A stretch of 64,000 nucleotides of DNA from Desulfosporosinus nitroreducens (GCF_023897015.1 NZ_JAMHFY010000005.1:124001-188000), one strand, 5' to 3'. Shown: positions 54,317-63,966, numbered from the stretch's first letter. Made by a program: numbers and translations. The notes: generated from the letters alone by a model not told the origin.

Positions 54317-55012
54317 TTACCCTAACTTATGCTTTCTGCTTTCAACTAGACAACAGTTCCCTCCATTTGCTTTAACAGTATAGAGCAAATGATCTACTCT
54401 ATCAAAAAATTCTTCGATTGGTTCATCTCGATAAATGGCCATTCCCATACTTAATGTTACCCTTCCACGATTTGGAAGCGTTTCGAAGGAATGTCGAACT
54501 CTTTGTGCTATTTGACGTGCCTCTTCATAATTTGTTTCGGGCAATACGAAAGCGAATTCATCCCCTCCGAAACGATATACCCCATCCATAGTGCGAACAG
54601 CGTCCCTAAAGATCTGCCCCGTTGAATGCAATAATTCGTTCCCTGCACGATGCCCGAAAGTGTCATTATAGTTTTTGAACCTGTCCAAATCAATCAGAAT
54701 CAGCGTCAGTGGCTTTTGTTTTCTAAGAGCACGTTGCGATTCACATCGTATCCGTTCCTTGTACGCCTTAAAGTTACCGAGGCCCGTAAGCTCATCTAGT
54801 GTTGCCAATTCTAAAAGCCTGCGACGGTCATAGGCAAGTCTATAGATTACCAACATCGTACCAGCAGCAATAAAGATAACTCCCGCTGTTCTGAGCCAGT
54901 AATTCGTTATCCCCTGCAGAAGAATTAAGCTTATAAAATAACCTATTGCAAAAAGAAATGAACGAAGCTTATACCTCGTATGTGTCAGCGTAGATCTAGA
55001 TCTTTTGACCAT
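54317..55012 (-). CDS. Diguanylate cyclase with membrane anchor
   Basis: Makes cyclic di-GMP. Two N-terminal membrane segments (about 18-58) precede a GGDEF domain beginning LDELTGLGNFKAY, with the active site RFGGDEF (149-153) and an intact product-inhibition I-site RTMD (140-143). No separate sensor domain. ATG 55012 follows GGAGG by ten bases. It lies beside the flagellar genes, consistent with control of the motile/sessile switch. 231 residues. Confidence 0.93.
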   Translation of the reverse strand: MVKRSRSTLTHTRYKLRSFLFAIGYFISLILLQGITNYWLRTAGVIFIAAGTMLVIYRLAYDRRRLLELATLDELTGLGNFKAYKERIRCESQRALRKQKPLTLILIDLDRFKNYNDTFGHRAGNELLHSTGQIFRDAVRTMDGVYRFGGDEFAFVLPETNYEEARQIAQRVRHSFETLPNRGRVTLSMGMAIYRDEPIEEFFDRVDHLLYTVKANGGNCCLVESRKHKLG

Positions 55013-55159
55013 TATTCTATCGCCTCCAAACGCTTTAAGACAGATGTGTCTATCCATTTAATTAAAAGTTAATTTTATTCTTTGGTTTTAACTATATTGT
55101 TCGCTAAAGAGCCCTTATCTCCTTCTCTTTTAGTAATAATTTCTTTTTATGGATCTAGA

Positions 55160-55192
55160 AACCAAAAAGGAGCAGTGTCATTTCACGCTCCC
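55160..55192 (-). terminator. Terminator downstream of the lytic transglycosylase gene
   Basis: GGAGCGTG pairs with CACTGCTCC (one bulge) and is followed on minus by TTTTTGG. It probably ends the long flagellar/chemotaxis transcript. Confidence 0.65.
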
Positions 55193-55287
55193 TAAATAAC
55201 CGATTTAACCATAAGTGCTATTTATCTTTAACTTTTAAATGAAATTCTATATAATTTTAAAGAGATTGTCAACTAGGAGCCTATTTT

Positions 55288-55947
55288 CTACGCTCTCCAA
55301 TCGTTTTGATTTAATCCTGCCATTATCTTTTGCACATAGGCCTGTGTCTCCTTATAGGGAGGCACTCCATTATATTTATCCACTGCACCTGGCCCGGCAT
55401 TATAAGCAGCTAAGCTCAGAGGAATATTCCCCTCAAAGCGATTCAGTAAATCCTTTAAGAAATGCGTTCCACCATCTAAATTCTGAGTCGGATCATAGGG
55501 ATTTTTAACTCCATAAGATGCAGCAGTTCCCGGCATCAGTTGCATTAAGCCCATCGCTCCGGCAGGAGAGGTTGCCTTCGAATTAAACCCTGATTCTGCT
55601 TTGACTACCTGCTGAATAAGATTTGGATCGACTCCATATTTTTGAGCCATAGAATAAATAAGATGCTCTAGAGAACCAGCATTTTCAGCTTTCCCCTCAG
55701 GAGCCCGGAGTGCTTTATAACTATTGACTGACGACATCCCGGACATCCCCTGCATTAGACCGGTAAGTCCTTGGGAAGCATCTCCCCCTCCCCCAAGAGC
55801 GGCTTTAAGCAAGGTGGCAAACAGCAGTGAATTTGAACTGCCACTTTCTCCGGCTCCAGACAAATCGTTCTTATCAGTTTGTGTGGTTTGCCAAGATCCA
55901 TTCATCTGTTGAAGTTGAAATAGGAGAATTATTTGAGCCATGTTCAC
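55288..55947 (-). CDS. Lytic transglycosylase (SLT domain)
   Basis: 219 residues. A low-complexity Gly/Ser region (30-90) precedes a C-terminal SLT domain with catalytic Glu118 in [24 protein letters not shown] and [15 protein letters not shown]. It cleaves glycan strands and probably opens the wall for flagellar assembly, given its place at the end of the flagellar operon. No clear signal peptide is seen. GTG 55947 follows GGAGG by nine bases. Confidence 0.88.
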   Translation of the reverse strand: MNMAQIILLFQLQQMNGSWQTTQTDKNDLSGAGESGSSNSLLFATLLKAALGGGGDASQGLTGLMQGMSGMSSVNSYKALRAPEGKAENAGSLEHLIYSMAQKYGVDPNLIQQVVKAESGFNSKATSPAGAMGLMQLMPGTAASYGVKNPYDPTQNLDGGTHFLKDLLNRFEGNIPLSLAAYNAGPGAVDKYNGVPPYKETQAYVQKIMAGLNQNDWRA

Positions 55948-55993
55948 TTAAATCAACCTCCTATCTTCAAAAAATTTAAAACAAAAACACTGG

Positions 55994-56461
55994 TTAATGA
56001 GAAATTAATTGACCTAATTCCTTGACCTCATCGCTCTCGAGAATTTGTTCCGGAATGAGTTTAATAATTATTCTATCGGAAAGATTAACTACTCCACCTA
56101 TAAAGGGATCAGTAACCAGCGACGGGGGGGGAACAATATTCTCTAAAATTCGAACCTCGCGCAGTTTATCCACAGCAAAACCCACATGATTTCCATGAAC
56201 CTCTGTGATTAGGGCAAAAGTATTCTGATCTTCTTGCGAGTCCGAACCTTCTGTCGTCATTTTTATTGGATCAATTCCGAACCGCACATGCAAATCGATC
56301 AAAGGGATAGCCACACCTCGAATAGTAATCAGACCACACACATACGAAGGGGCATTTGGAATTGTACTTACCTCTCCAAGACGGGTAATTTCCCGAACCA
56401 CATCGATGGGCATCGCATACTCTTCTTGACCTAATGAGAAAACGACAACTTGAACCGCCAT
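55994..56461 (-). CDS. Chemotaxis adaptor CheW
   Basis: Scaffold linking receptors to CheA. The CheW fold is clear in QVVVFSLGQEEYAMPIDVVREI, NAPSYVCGLITIRGVAIPLIDL and GFAVDKLREV. 155 residues. ATG 56461 is about ten bases after GGAGG and directly after the flgF/G-type gene. An unusual acidic insert (TTEGSDSQEDQN) interrupts the middle. Confidence 0.92.
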   Translation of the reverse strand: MAVQVVVFSLGQEEYAMPIDVVREITRLGEVSTIPNAPSYVCGLITIRGVAIPLIDLHVRFGIDPIKMTTEGSDSQEDQNTFALITEVHGNHVGFAVDKLREVRILENIVPPPSLVTDPFIGGVVNLSDRIIIKLIPEQILESDEVKELGQLISH

Positions 56462-56479
56462 CCTAACCATCCTCCATCG

Positions 56480-57220
56480 CTAAATCTTCCCGACCTCATT
56501 AACTGCCTTACCCAACATCTCGTCTTGGGTCTGGATTATCTTTTGATTGGCTTCATAAGCTTTCATGACCGTCATCATTTGAATCATTTGTCCAGAGAGG
56601 TCGACATTAGATGCTTCCACCGCTCCCTGTCGAACTGCACCAACGGCGGCTTGAACCGGTTGATTGGCAATATATAAAGATTGACCTTCACGTTGTAAAG
56701 CATCTGCCGGAATCTCGACGACACGTATTTGATCGACTCTTTGTCCTTGATCCATAATTGTGCCATCAGCGCTCACCCTAAATTCAGAACTCAAAGGACC
56801 GATGGGGCCTGCTTCACCCTGAAGGGAATAACCATCCGCGGTTCGAAGCATCCCGTCACCATCTAACTGAAAGTGTCCATTGCGAGTATACCGTTCTCCA
56901 CCCGGCGTCTGGACGACAAAATATCCTGGTGAAGTTAAGGCCAAATCTGTATTAATCTCCGTCGCCTCTAAAGATCCTTGAACATTAGACATGGCAAGGC
57001 GGTCAACGCCTACCCCTCTGCCCATCTCACCAACCTCAACAACTTCAGAAGCTTCGTTTCCTCCCATTCGTTGAATCAGCATTGAAGGAAAAGAAATATT
57101 ACTAGCTGTCTGTTCCTTATAGCCTGAAGTCTTTAGATTGACAACGTTATCTCCAATAACCTCACTTTGAGTTTGCGCGGCTAACAAACCTGTGGCCGAA
57201 GTATATAATCCTCTTATCAT
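56480..57220 (-). CDS. Flagellar hook-basal body rod protein (FlgF/FlgG family)
   Basis: 246-residue rod/hook-basal-body protein. The N-terminus MIRGLYTSATGLLAAQTQSEVIGDNVVNLKTSGYK is the heptad-rich segment shared by the family. The C-terminal NVDLSGQMIQMMTVMKAYEANQKIIQTQD is also present. It starts like FlgF/FlgG of Firmicutes; which rod position it fills cannot be decided from one sequence, but the gene at 57670 is the likelier FlgG. Confidence 0.85.
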   Translation of the reverse strand: MIRGLYTSATGLLAAQTQSEVIGDNVVNLKTSGYKEQTASNISFPSMLIQRMGGNEASEVVEVGEMGRGVGVDRLAMSNVQGSLEATEINTDLALTSPGYFVVQTPGGERYTRNGHFQLDGDGMLRTADGYSLQGEAGPIGPLSSEFRVSADGTIMDQGQRVDQIRVVEIPADALQREGQSLYIANQPVQAAVGAVRQGAVEASNVDLSGQMIQMMTVMKAYEANQKIIQTQDEMLGKAVNEVGKI

Positions 57221-57262
57221 TTTAACCCGCCTTTGTTTCTTACTTAGCGTTTAAATCCGGAA

Positions 57263-57664
57263 TTACTTAACAACCATTCGAAGCAAACCTAGCTGCGAAG
57301 AGATGGTACGGGTAAGGGAATTGTAGTATAAGCCATTTTCAGCTACATAAGTCATCTCTCGGTCAACGTCCACGTTATTTCCATCATTGCGAAAGGATGT
57401 TGTATTATCTGTCACAACCCCTGAACCGTCCCCTTCTTGGATACCCGGAATGTGCTTCGGAGTCGTCAACTTCATAGGCAGGTTTCCACTCTTTTCACCT
57501 AAGGCAGTCCCCAAGACCGTCTGGAAATCAACATCCGAACGTTTGAAGTTTGGAGTGTCAATATTCGCAACGTTATTAGACAAGACCTGATGCCTCCTGC
57601 TCGACGCATCAAGGCCTTTCTGCAATACACTTAGAACTGGCCCCTCCAACCAACCACCAGCCAT
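57263..57664 (-). CDS. flgB: Flagellar basal-body rod protein FlgB
   Basis: 133-residue proximal rod protein. SRRHQVLSNNVANIDTPNFKRSDVDF and NNVDVDREMTYVAENGLYYNSLTRTISSQLGLLR match FlgB closely. AGGAGG lies eight bases before ATG 57664. It is separated from its usual partners flgC and fliE, which are not adjacent. Confidence 0.85.
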   Translation of the reverse strand: MAGGWLEGPVLSVLQKGLDASSRRHQVLSNNVANIDTPNFKRSDVDFQTVLGTALGEKSGNLPMKLTTPKHIPGIQEGDGSGVVTDNTTSFRNDGNNVDVDREMTYVAENGLYYNSLTRTISSQLGLLRMVVK

Positions 57665-57669
57665 ACACC

Positions 57670-58461
57670 TTACCTCCTTAGGGAATTAGCAAGTCCCCAC
57701 ATCTTATCCCCGTCCTGAACCAGCCTGGCACTCATTTGATAAGCTCTTTGGACCTGTATGAGATCAGTCATTGAAGTGGCCAAGTCAACATTTGATTGCT
57801 CTAAAGACTTACTGCGAATCGTTCCAAGTACCAGATTGCCGGCAGTGATATTACCTGGTTCTCCAACCTGCGGTTCACCAGAATTAACAGTAGGTACAAA
57901 GAGGTTGTTCTCATTTCTAAAGAGTCCCTGAGGATTCTGAAATCCTGCCAAAACAAGCTGTCCAAATACCATACTTTCTCCATTGCTAACCCCGGTTATA
58001 TCTCCATTTGCAGCAACTGCTATTTCTGTGGCACCGAAGGGAATCAACCCATTGGTTTGGACAATGTTTCCCTGCATATCCGAAAGTTGCCCTGACTCAT
58101 CTATTTGAAAGGCCCCTGCCCGAGTATAGCCCATCTCTCCATTTGGAGTCTGCACTTGAAAAAAACCTGCGCCATCAATCCCTAAATCCAAAGAGCGCTC
58201 AGTTTGCCCTAGAACCCCTTGCTGAAAATTGGTCCCAATACCGCTAGTCAGCACTCCGGCCCCAACGTCCAGAGTCTCCACAGTATTTTCATCTTCAGCA
58301 TTTATTCTTCCGGAACGCACTTCTGTCGCCAAAGCCTCAGCGAAAACCATCTGATTCGCCTTAAATCCGGGCGTATTGGCATTAGCCAGGTTGTTCCCAA
58401 TGGTGTCTATCGCTATCTGCTGCGCACGGACCCCCGACGCAGCAGTTCCTACTAGGCGCAT
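57670..58461 (-). CDS. flgG: Flagellar distal rod protein FlgG
   Basis: 263 residues. VGTAASGVRAQQIAIDTIGNNLANANTPGFK, a middle segment with DLGIDGAGFFQVQTPNGEMGYTRAGAFQID, and the C-terminal SNVDLATSMTDLIQVQRAYQMSARLVQ. Better match to FlgG than the gene at 56480. GGAGGG precedes ATG 58461. Six bases from flgB. Confidence 0.85.
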   Translation of the reverse strand: MRLVGTAASGVRAQQIAIDTIGNNLANANTPGFKANQMVFAEALATEVRSGRINAEDENTVETLDVGAGVLTSGIGTNFQQGVLGQTERSLDLGIDGAGFFQVQTPNGEMGYTRAGAFQIDESGQLSDMQGNIVQTNGLIPFGATEIAVAANGDITGVSNGESMVFGQLVLAGFQNPQGLFRNENNLFVPTVNSGEPQVGEPGNITAGNLVLGTIRSKSLEQSNVDLATSMTDLIQVQRAYQMSARLVQDGDKMWGLANSLRR

Positions 58462-58503
58462 TTAGCAACCCTCCGTCTTCTCAAATTGCATTTAAAGCTT
58501 ATA

Positions 58504-59889
58504 TTAGCGTTTGAGATTAATGAGTTCTTCTAAGAGAGTATCAGAAACCGTGATCACCCTCGAATTGGCTTGGAAGCCACGCTGAGTCACGATCATATCC
58601 GTAAACTCCGTTGAAAGATCGACATTGGACATCTCTATAGAGTTTGAAACGATACTTGCTCGGCCATCCTCTCCGGCAGCCCCAATAGTAGCCATCCCAG
58701 AGTTATTCGTTGTGGTAAAGAAATTACCACCCACATTTTGAAGACCTGCATCATTGGCAAAGGAAGCTACAGCGATTTGGGCTATTTTATGAGTTACTGA
58801 ATCTACCCCATTGCTGTACACCCCGGTAATCACTCCACTTTGATCGATGCTAAAGTCTGATAAAGTATGGGGTGCATTCGTGAAATCATAACTGATTGCT
58901 GCCGTTACTGCAGTTGCTGCTGGAGTAGCAGCCCCATCGGTCCCGAAAGTAATTACATATTCCCCATTCGTTTCTTTCACAGTATATTCCAAATCTCCTG
59001 GGGTATCAGAAGTTGACAATTTATATGCGACAGGTGTCGTACCTGTAGGATCGTTATATACAATTGCTCCCGGTTTGGGAGGATAATCTACGACAGCAGT
59101 AGTACCACCTGTAGCATTCTTAATTGTAGTAGGGTCCACATAGTGGATGGTTAATTCGGGACTTGGAGTTGCACTCATGTCCGAAGCAAAAGTTACTATC
59201 CCAGTCTTTTGGTTAAATGAGTATTGACCAGACGCTGGAGTAGTACCATCCGCTACTCTCGTCATGCCCTCAATCGTCAGATTTTCCGCTCCAGGCACAG
59301 AAGTATCAAACGTCCGTAGAGTTGATGGAGCAGTCGGAGCATCGGTAGCCGCTACCGAAATAGTCAGTACATCTATTGGCATAGCACTATCCGATGCCAA
59401 TACGTCCCCTTTGTTAAACCTTATATTCGACGCTTCTCCCCACGCAACAGGGGTTGTATCATCCGCACCCCAGCTGTAGCCTTGAACCTTAGCTCCTGTT
59501 GCCGGATCAATCAGAGTACCATCGCTATCCCGGTCAAACCCACCCGCTCGAGTGTATACTTCCTGCCCGTTATTATTTAACACAAAAAATCCCGATCCTT
59601 GCAGCATCATGTCTGTTGCTTTTCCTGTGGACTGTGAACTTCCCTGGGTCATAATCTGATCGATCGAGCCTATTCTCATACCCAGACCGACTTGCATCGC
59701 ATTGGTTCCCCCTTGAGCCGGGGAAGGGGCCGAGGCTCCTTTCAAGGTTTGGCTAAGCTCGGTGGCAAACGACACCCTGCTCCTCTTAAAACCTGCAGTG
59801 TTAACATTTGCAATATTGTTACCAATAACATCCATTTTGACTTGGTGATTTTTCAATCCCGAAATGGCGGAATATAACGAACGCATCAT
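58504..59889 (-). CDS. flgE: Flagellar hook protein FlgE
   Basis: 461 residues. The conserved N-terminus SLYSAISGLKNHQVKMDVIGNNIANVNTAGFKRSRV and C-terminus MSNVDLSTEFTDMIVTQRGFQANSRVITVSDTLLEELINLKR flank a long middle (about 160-340) rich in Thr, Ala, Pro and Asp, the surface-exposed and most variable part of hook subunits. Confidence 0.92.
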   Translation of the reverse strand: MMRSLYSAISGLKNHQVKMDVIGNNIANVNTAGFKRSRVSFATELSQTLKGASAPSPAQGGTNAMQVGLGMRIGSIDQIMTQGSSQSTGKATDMMLQGSGFFVLNNNGQEVYTRAGGFDRDSDGTLIDPATGAKVQGYSWGADDTTPVAWGEASNIRFNKGDVLASDSAMPIDVLTISVAATDAPTAPSTLRTFDTSVPGAENLTIEGMTRVADGTTPASGQYSFNQKTGIVTFASDMSATPSPELTIHYVDPTTIKNATGGTTAVVDYPPKPGAIVYNDPTGTTPVAYKLSTSDTPGDLEYTVKETNGEYVITFGTDGAATPAATAVTAAISYDFTNAPHTLSDFSIDQSGVITGVYSNGVDSVTHKIAQIAVASFANDAGLQNVGGNFFTTTNNSGMATIGAAGEDGRASIVSNSIEMSNVDLSTEFTDMIVTQRGFQANSRVITVSDTLLEELINLKR

Positions 59890-59967
59890 AAGACGTATTT
59901 CCTCCCTATTGCTTAATACTCTGCTAAACCAGCAGGATAGTTCTTATCTGTATATCTTGATTGCCAG

Positions 59968-60534
59968 TTAAACTGTTTCCAGTTCTGGTTCAGTTACGCT
60001 TTCATCTTCTGGTGTAGTCGTGTCTTCCTCAGTATCCGTGGGCTCATCAGTAACTGGCGGCGTTATTTCAGGCGTTTTCTCTTTAACCAGCGTAATCAGC
60101 CCCATCTCCAAATCTACGACTGTTCCGTCTTCCTTGCGAATTTGAAGTTTCGGGTCACCATCAAGCCACTTCACCGCTTCAACGGTTCCTTCAATGATGG
60201 TTTTACCATCAATATCCACTCCGCTTGCCCATTTGCCAATCATGGCTGACCCTTGAGTAAGGGCTGATTGTTGGGAGAAGAAGGTCATACTTTTGTTTAA
60301 AGCATCCATAGATGTTGCAATATTGTTCATCTGCTCCAAAGAGCTGAACTGAGCTAATTGGGCGATGGAATCTTTGTTATCCGTTGGATTTAAGGGATCT
60401 TGATTTTGCATCTGGGCAATAAGCAGTTTAAGAAAATCGTCTTTCCCCAGCGAATCATTAGTTACGATTGTTTGGCTATCACTTAAAGTATTAGCTGAAT
60501 TTTTATTAGAAGTTGCATCAATTGTTGTACCCAT
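59968..60534 (-). CDS. flgD: Hook-capping protein FlgD
   Basis: 188 residues. The N-terminal FlgD signature is GKDDFLKLLIAQMQNQDPLNPTDNKDSIAQLAQFSSLEQMNNI. The C-terminal 35 residues are almost only Thr, Glu, Pro and Asp, an unusual acidic tail for the family. AGGAGG lies six bases before ATG 60534. Confidence 0.9.
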   Translation of the reverse strand: MGTTIDATSNKNSANTLSDSQTIVTNDSLGKDDFLKLLIAQMQNQDPLNPTDNKDSIAQLAQFSSLEQMNNIATSMDALNKSMTFFSQQSALTQGSAMIGKWASGVDIDGKTIIEGTVEAVKWLDGDPKLQIRKEDGTVVDLEMGLITLVKEKTPEITPPVTDEPTDTEEDTTTPEDESVTEPELETV

Positions 60535-60543
60535 AGCTACCTC

Positions 60544-62154
60544 CTATGCCGTAACATTAATCCTATTGACTCCATCTTGTCCAAGGGAGTTGGGATTGGT
60601 AATTATAATTTGATCCTCATCTTCGTTAGTAAGCAGATTACTTTGCTGGAGCGTTCTTTGGGCCTCATCCCCTTGAGGCTGTTGTTGCCCTTCTCCACCT
60701 TGTCCCATTTGCAACGAGCCACAGTTCACACCTTGATTCATTAAGTTTTGGCGTAAATCCGAGAGCTGATTCTGGAGGAGTTGTCCAGTCGCCGCTTCAG
60801 AAGCTTGCACCTGTAAATGGACCTGTCCACTCTCCCAACGCAAGAAAATCCTTATACTTCCCAATTCAGCTGGATGAAGCTGAATATCTAATTCCTTCAA
60901 AGCCTGTTGCTTATTCATGACTTGCTCACGCACTACGGTTGAGATCTGTTCCCAGAGCGGAATTGCACTCATTTTGCCATCTGCACCAGCAAGGGATACG
61001 ACGTTAGCAACTGCCCCAATACCCATGCCTGAAGGTTGAATTTGACCATCTTTTGTTCCTGATAGATCGTAGGATTTTATAGAATTATTAGGCTTGTTAA
61101 GTTCTTCTCTAATAGCATCTTGGAAATTCCCAAATAGCTTATTCTCCTGTGGACTTGTGCCCTCGAATCTCTGCTGAGCTTTAACCTGAGAAGCAGCCTC
61201 TTTCTGAGCGTTCGCGATAGATTCCACATCGACCCCTATGATCTTCAGCTGATTAAGAAGTGTTTCATTAGCTCCTCGGAGTCCTTTCGCACCTCCAGCC
61301 CCTTCACTTAATATAGGGTAGAGGGCTGCCAATAGATTAGCTGCTTTCGCGTTCAGCCCAGGGTCACCACCATCAGCCTTACTGCTCCCAGCAAGAAAAC
61401 CTTCAATCAAGTTTATAAGTCTATTCTGCCCACCGGTCTTAAGGTCACTTTCAATACCGTCATCTGCGGTACTCCACCCCTTGATAATTTGGGCCATTTC
61501 CTGACGATAAGCGTTTGCTCCTTTGCTATCAGCCCCTAAAAGGCTTCCTGCTGGAGTGGAATCAGTAATCTCTCCTGAAAGCGCCACCAAAAGGTTAGCT
61601 ATTACCTGTCTATATTTATCCAATTCCGTGATTCCCAGGTTATTACCCTGAAAGCTTAGTGCCGTCATCCCTGTCGACTCTAAACTTTCATCTGAGGCCA
61701 AAGAAACCAGGTTCAACATAGCTGCCTTAAGATTCTTACTGGCTTCACCTGACACATTGCTTAATCCTAAGTTGGCTAATAATGAATTCTCAATTCCCTG
61801 ACTCATAATCTCTCCGGAATTGGCCTCCTTGCCTGCCGGAAAATCACTCTGAAGCATCTCAGTAAGAAACGGAAGCACGTAATTACCATACCCAAGAATG
61901 CTTTCTAATCCATTCGAGTTCTGATCACCTTGCGCTGGATTAACATTACTCTGCTTTTTCTCCGAATCTTGGTCTGCTAAAGAGCCTTGCCCCTTCGAAT
62001 TTGAGTCTAAATTCATTCTGCCATTAAGCATAGCAGCAAAAACTGTTGCCGCATTTTTACAGCCCTCTGACGTCTCTTTTCCCTTCGAGGGTACAATGTT
62101 TTCTAATTTATTGCCACCCTTTAAGGTATCCGAAAGGACATTAATACCTGTCAT
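60544..62154 (-). CDS. fliK: Flagellar hook-length control protein FliK
   Basis: 536 residues. The N-terminal 400 residues are variable and low in complexity, as usual for the molecular ruler. The C-terminal Flg_hook domain contains LDIQLHPAELGSIRIFLRWESGQVHLQVQASEAATGQLLQNQL and lies at about 415-495. AGGAGG nine bases before ATG 62154. It follows sigD after about 80 bases and precedes flgD. Confidence 0.88.
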   Translation of the reverse strand: MTGINVLSDTLKGGNKLENIVPSKGKETSEGCKNAATVFAAMLNGRMNLDSNSKGQGSLADQDSEKKQSNVNPAQGDQNSNGLESILGYGNYVLPFLTEMLQSDFPAGKEANSGEIMSQGIENSLLANLGLSNVSGEASKNLKAAMLNLVSLASDESLESTGMTALSFQGNNLGITELDKYRQVIANLLVALSGEITDSTPAGSLLGADSKGANAYRQEMAQIIKGWSTADDGIESDLKTGGQNRLINLIEGFLAGSSKADGGDPGLNAKAANLLAALYPILSEGAGGAKGLRGANETLLNQLKIIGVDVESIANAQKEAASQVKAQQRFEGTSPQENKLFGNFQDAIREELNKPNNSIKSYDLSGTKDGQIQPSGMGIGAVANVVSLAGADGKMSAIPLWEQISTVVREQVMNKQQALKELDIQLHPAELGSIRIFLRWESGQVHLQVQASEAATGQLLQNQLSDLRQNLMNQGVNCGSLQMGQGGEGQQQPQGDEAQRTLQQSNLLTNEDEDQIIITNPNSLGQDGVNRINVTA

Positions 62155-62231
62155 TTGCCGTCACCTCCTAAATAAGACTCTATGAGTTATATCGACAAAC
62201 TTCCCCTAAAACATTAGGATGATTATTTTTC

Positions 62232-62981
62232 TTAGAATAAGTTCCTCTTTTGTCGACTAAGCCTTCCCCTCAACCGCAAGATCGCTTGGGAATGCAGTTG
62301 GGAAATTCTAGATTCCGAGAGTTTCATGACGGCAGCAATCTCTTTCAAAGTGAGTTCTTCTTGATAATAAAGCGCTACTACTAATTTCTCTTTGTCAGGT
62401 AACTTGTCCACTGCTATTGCCAGAATTTGTTTTTGCTCATCTTTCTCTACGTCTTGATATGCGTCCAAAGCGCTAGGGTCTACGAGCAAATTAAGAGGCG
62501 TTCCACTATTGTCTCCATCAATATCAACCGTGGTTTCATCGAACGAGGTCAGAGTCAGAATTTGAGCTTGTGCCATTACCCCTTCTATCTCCCGCACTTC
62601 CACTTTCAGCAGCTCTGCGACTTCTTCGGCGGTAACTGCCCGCCCAAGCTGATATTCTAACTCAGCAAACCCCTCTTGAACCCGCTTCACTTTCTGCCTA
62701 GCTGAATGTGGCACCCAATCCATAGTTCGAAGTCCGTCGATCATGGCGCCGCGAATGCGTATCGAGGCATAGGTTTCAAATTTCCACCCTCGAGCGGCTT
62801 CAAATCGTTCTAAGGCATCGAGTAACCCAAAGACACCATAACCGATGATATCATCCTCGTCGACATGGGAAGGCAGAGAAATTGCTAAACGACCAGCAAT
62901 ACGCTTAACCAATGGCAAGTATTTTTCTACATATTCTTGTTTCCAAGGTCCGCGCGGGGCGGCTTCATAGGCGTTCGGCAT
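62232..62981 (-). CDS. sigD: Motility sigma factor SigD/FliA (WhiG family)
   Basis: Sigma-28-type factor directing late flagellar, chemotaxis and autolysin genes. Region 2 has DEDDIIGYGVFGLLDALERFE and FETYASIRIRGAMIDGLRTMDWVP, the sigma-28 signature. Region 4 carries TLKEIAAVMKLSESRISQLHSQAILRLRGRL. ATG 62981 lies eight bases after GGTGAG. 249 residues. An anti-sigma factor FlgM was not found nearby. Confidence 0.94.
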   Translation of the reverse strand: MPNAYEAAPRGPWKQEYVEKYLPLVKRIAGRLAISLPSHVDEDDIIGYGVFGLLDALERFEAARGWKFETYASIRIRGAMIDGLRTMDWVPHSARQKVKRVQEGFAELEYQLGRAVTAEEVAELLKVEVREIEGVMAQAQILTLTSFDETTVDIDGDNSGTPLNLLVDPSALDAYQDVEKDEQKQILAIAVDKLPDKEKLVVALYYQEELTLKEIAAVMKLSESRISQLHSQAILRLRGRLSRQKRNLF

Positions 62982-63002
62982 CAAGTTTACTCACCCCCAT
63001 TT

Positions 63003-63086
63003 TCGTAGTTCGTAGTTAGTAAGTTCGACCTCGGGTAACTAGTATAAGGTTGGTAGTTCGTCCTTCGAACCACGATATCGAACTAC
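63003..63086. repeat. TTCG-phased repeat between sigD and its upstream neighbour
   Basis: TTCGTAGTTCGTAGTTAGTA, then CCTTCGAACCACGATATCGA and ACTACGATT. The two halves are partly inverted (GTAGTTCG and CGAACTAC). It is the longest example of the family in this window. Confidence 0.5.
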
Positions 63087-63088
63087 GA

Positions 63089-63484
63089 TTATTCCCAACC
63101 CATACGGCGAACAATTTCTGCTTGTCGCTCACTGCCCGGCAGCTCTTTGCTTAAATCACAATCAATCTGTCCAGCCGTTCTTAAATCTGGTCCAGGTGCA
63201 TTAATCGGCTCATCGTCTCCAACAGAGAAATCAATATTTCCACCACAGTTGGGAGTTGAGTCAGCCTGGCTGTCCTCTTCAGGTTTTGGAATCGCTGTCC
63301 TTTCAAAGAGACTTAAGGTTCCTGCCATTAAAAGGTACATACCTCCAAAAGAAATTAATGCTCGAAGGATTAAATCAAAAATCTTAACTCCATTCAGCAC
63401 GCTAAGCAATACAACCATAATTGAGGTAGCTATCGAAAGGCGCAAGGCCCAAACTTTTAATAGTTCCCGATTTTGGATGCCCAT
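63089..63484 (-). CDS. Small membrane protein between cheD and sigD
   Basis: 131 residues: two N-terminal membrane segments (about 13-30 and 36-55), then an acidic low-complexity region (PKPEEDSQADSTPN...) and a short basic C-terminal motif RQAEIVRRMGWE. I do not recognise the family. Its start overlaps the cheD stop by one base (TAATG), so translation is coupled. A role in motility is inferred from position only. Confidence 0.6.
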   Translation of the reverse strand: MGIQNRELLKVWALRLSIATSIMVVLLSVLNGVKIFDLILRALISFGGMYLLMAGTLSLFERTAIPKPEEDSQADSTPNCGGNIDFSVGDDEPINAPGPDLRTAGQIDCDLSKELPGSERQAEIVRRMGWE

Positions 63485-63966
63485 TAAACCACCTTTTCTC
63501 CATGATTAATTGTTCGTATGCGTAACTCGCCTGTCCCAACATCAAAATGGATTGTGCGCCCAAAATTCCCTCCAACATCCGCTACCAAAAGAGGAATCCC
63601 GTGCCTCTTGAGTTCCTGTTCGACCGCCTCGGCATTTCGATCCCCAATTTTTAAAACTGGGGGTTTTCCCGGAAAGGAGAACATCTGTGCACCACCGGCC
63701 ATCTTAGCCTTTAAGCGGGATTTAAGGGCACCCATACCTGAAATTTCTTTTAGCAATAACACCAGCGCAGTATCCGCGTATTTCGCAGGATTTCCTCCCA
63801 GACTTCCATTAGCTGTCGGAAGCATAATATGGGCCATCCCGCCAACTTTAAGAAAGGGGTCATGAATGCAAATTCCAATGCAAGATCCTAGTCCGGCCGT
63901 TAACAAAAGGTCTGGCGCCGTAGCGGTTTTGAAATCAGCCATGCCAACAGTAATAACTCCATTCAT
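63484..63966 (-). CDS. cheD: Chemoreceptor glutamine deamidase CheD
   Basis: 160 residues. The catalytic Cys29 in TAGLGSCIGICIHD and His46 in GGMAHIMLP, with the later Thr, fit the CheD deamidase that modifies receptors and stimulates CheC. The start ATG 63966 overlaps the preceding gene's TGA stop (ATGA). Confidence 0.93.
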   Translation of the reverse strand: MNGVITVGMADFKTATAPDLLLTAGLGSCIGICIHDPFLKVGGMAHIMLPTANGSLGGNPAKYADTALVLLLKEISGMGALKSRLKAKMAGGAQMFSFPGKPPVLKIGDRNAEAVEQELKRHGIPLLVADVGGNFGRTIHFDVGTGELRIRTINHGEKVV

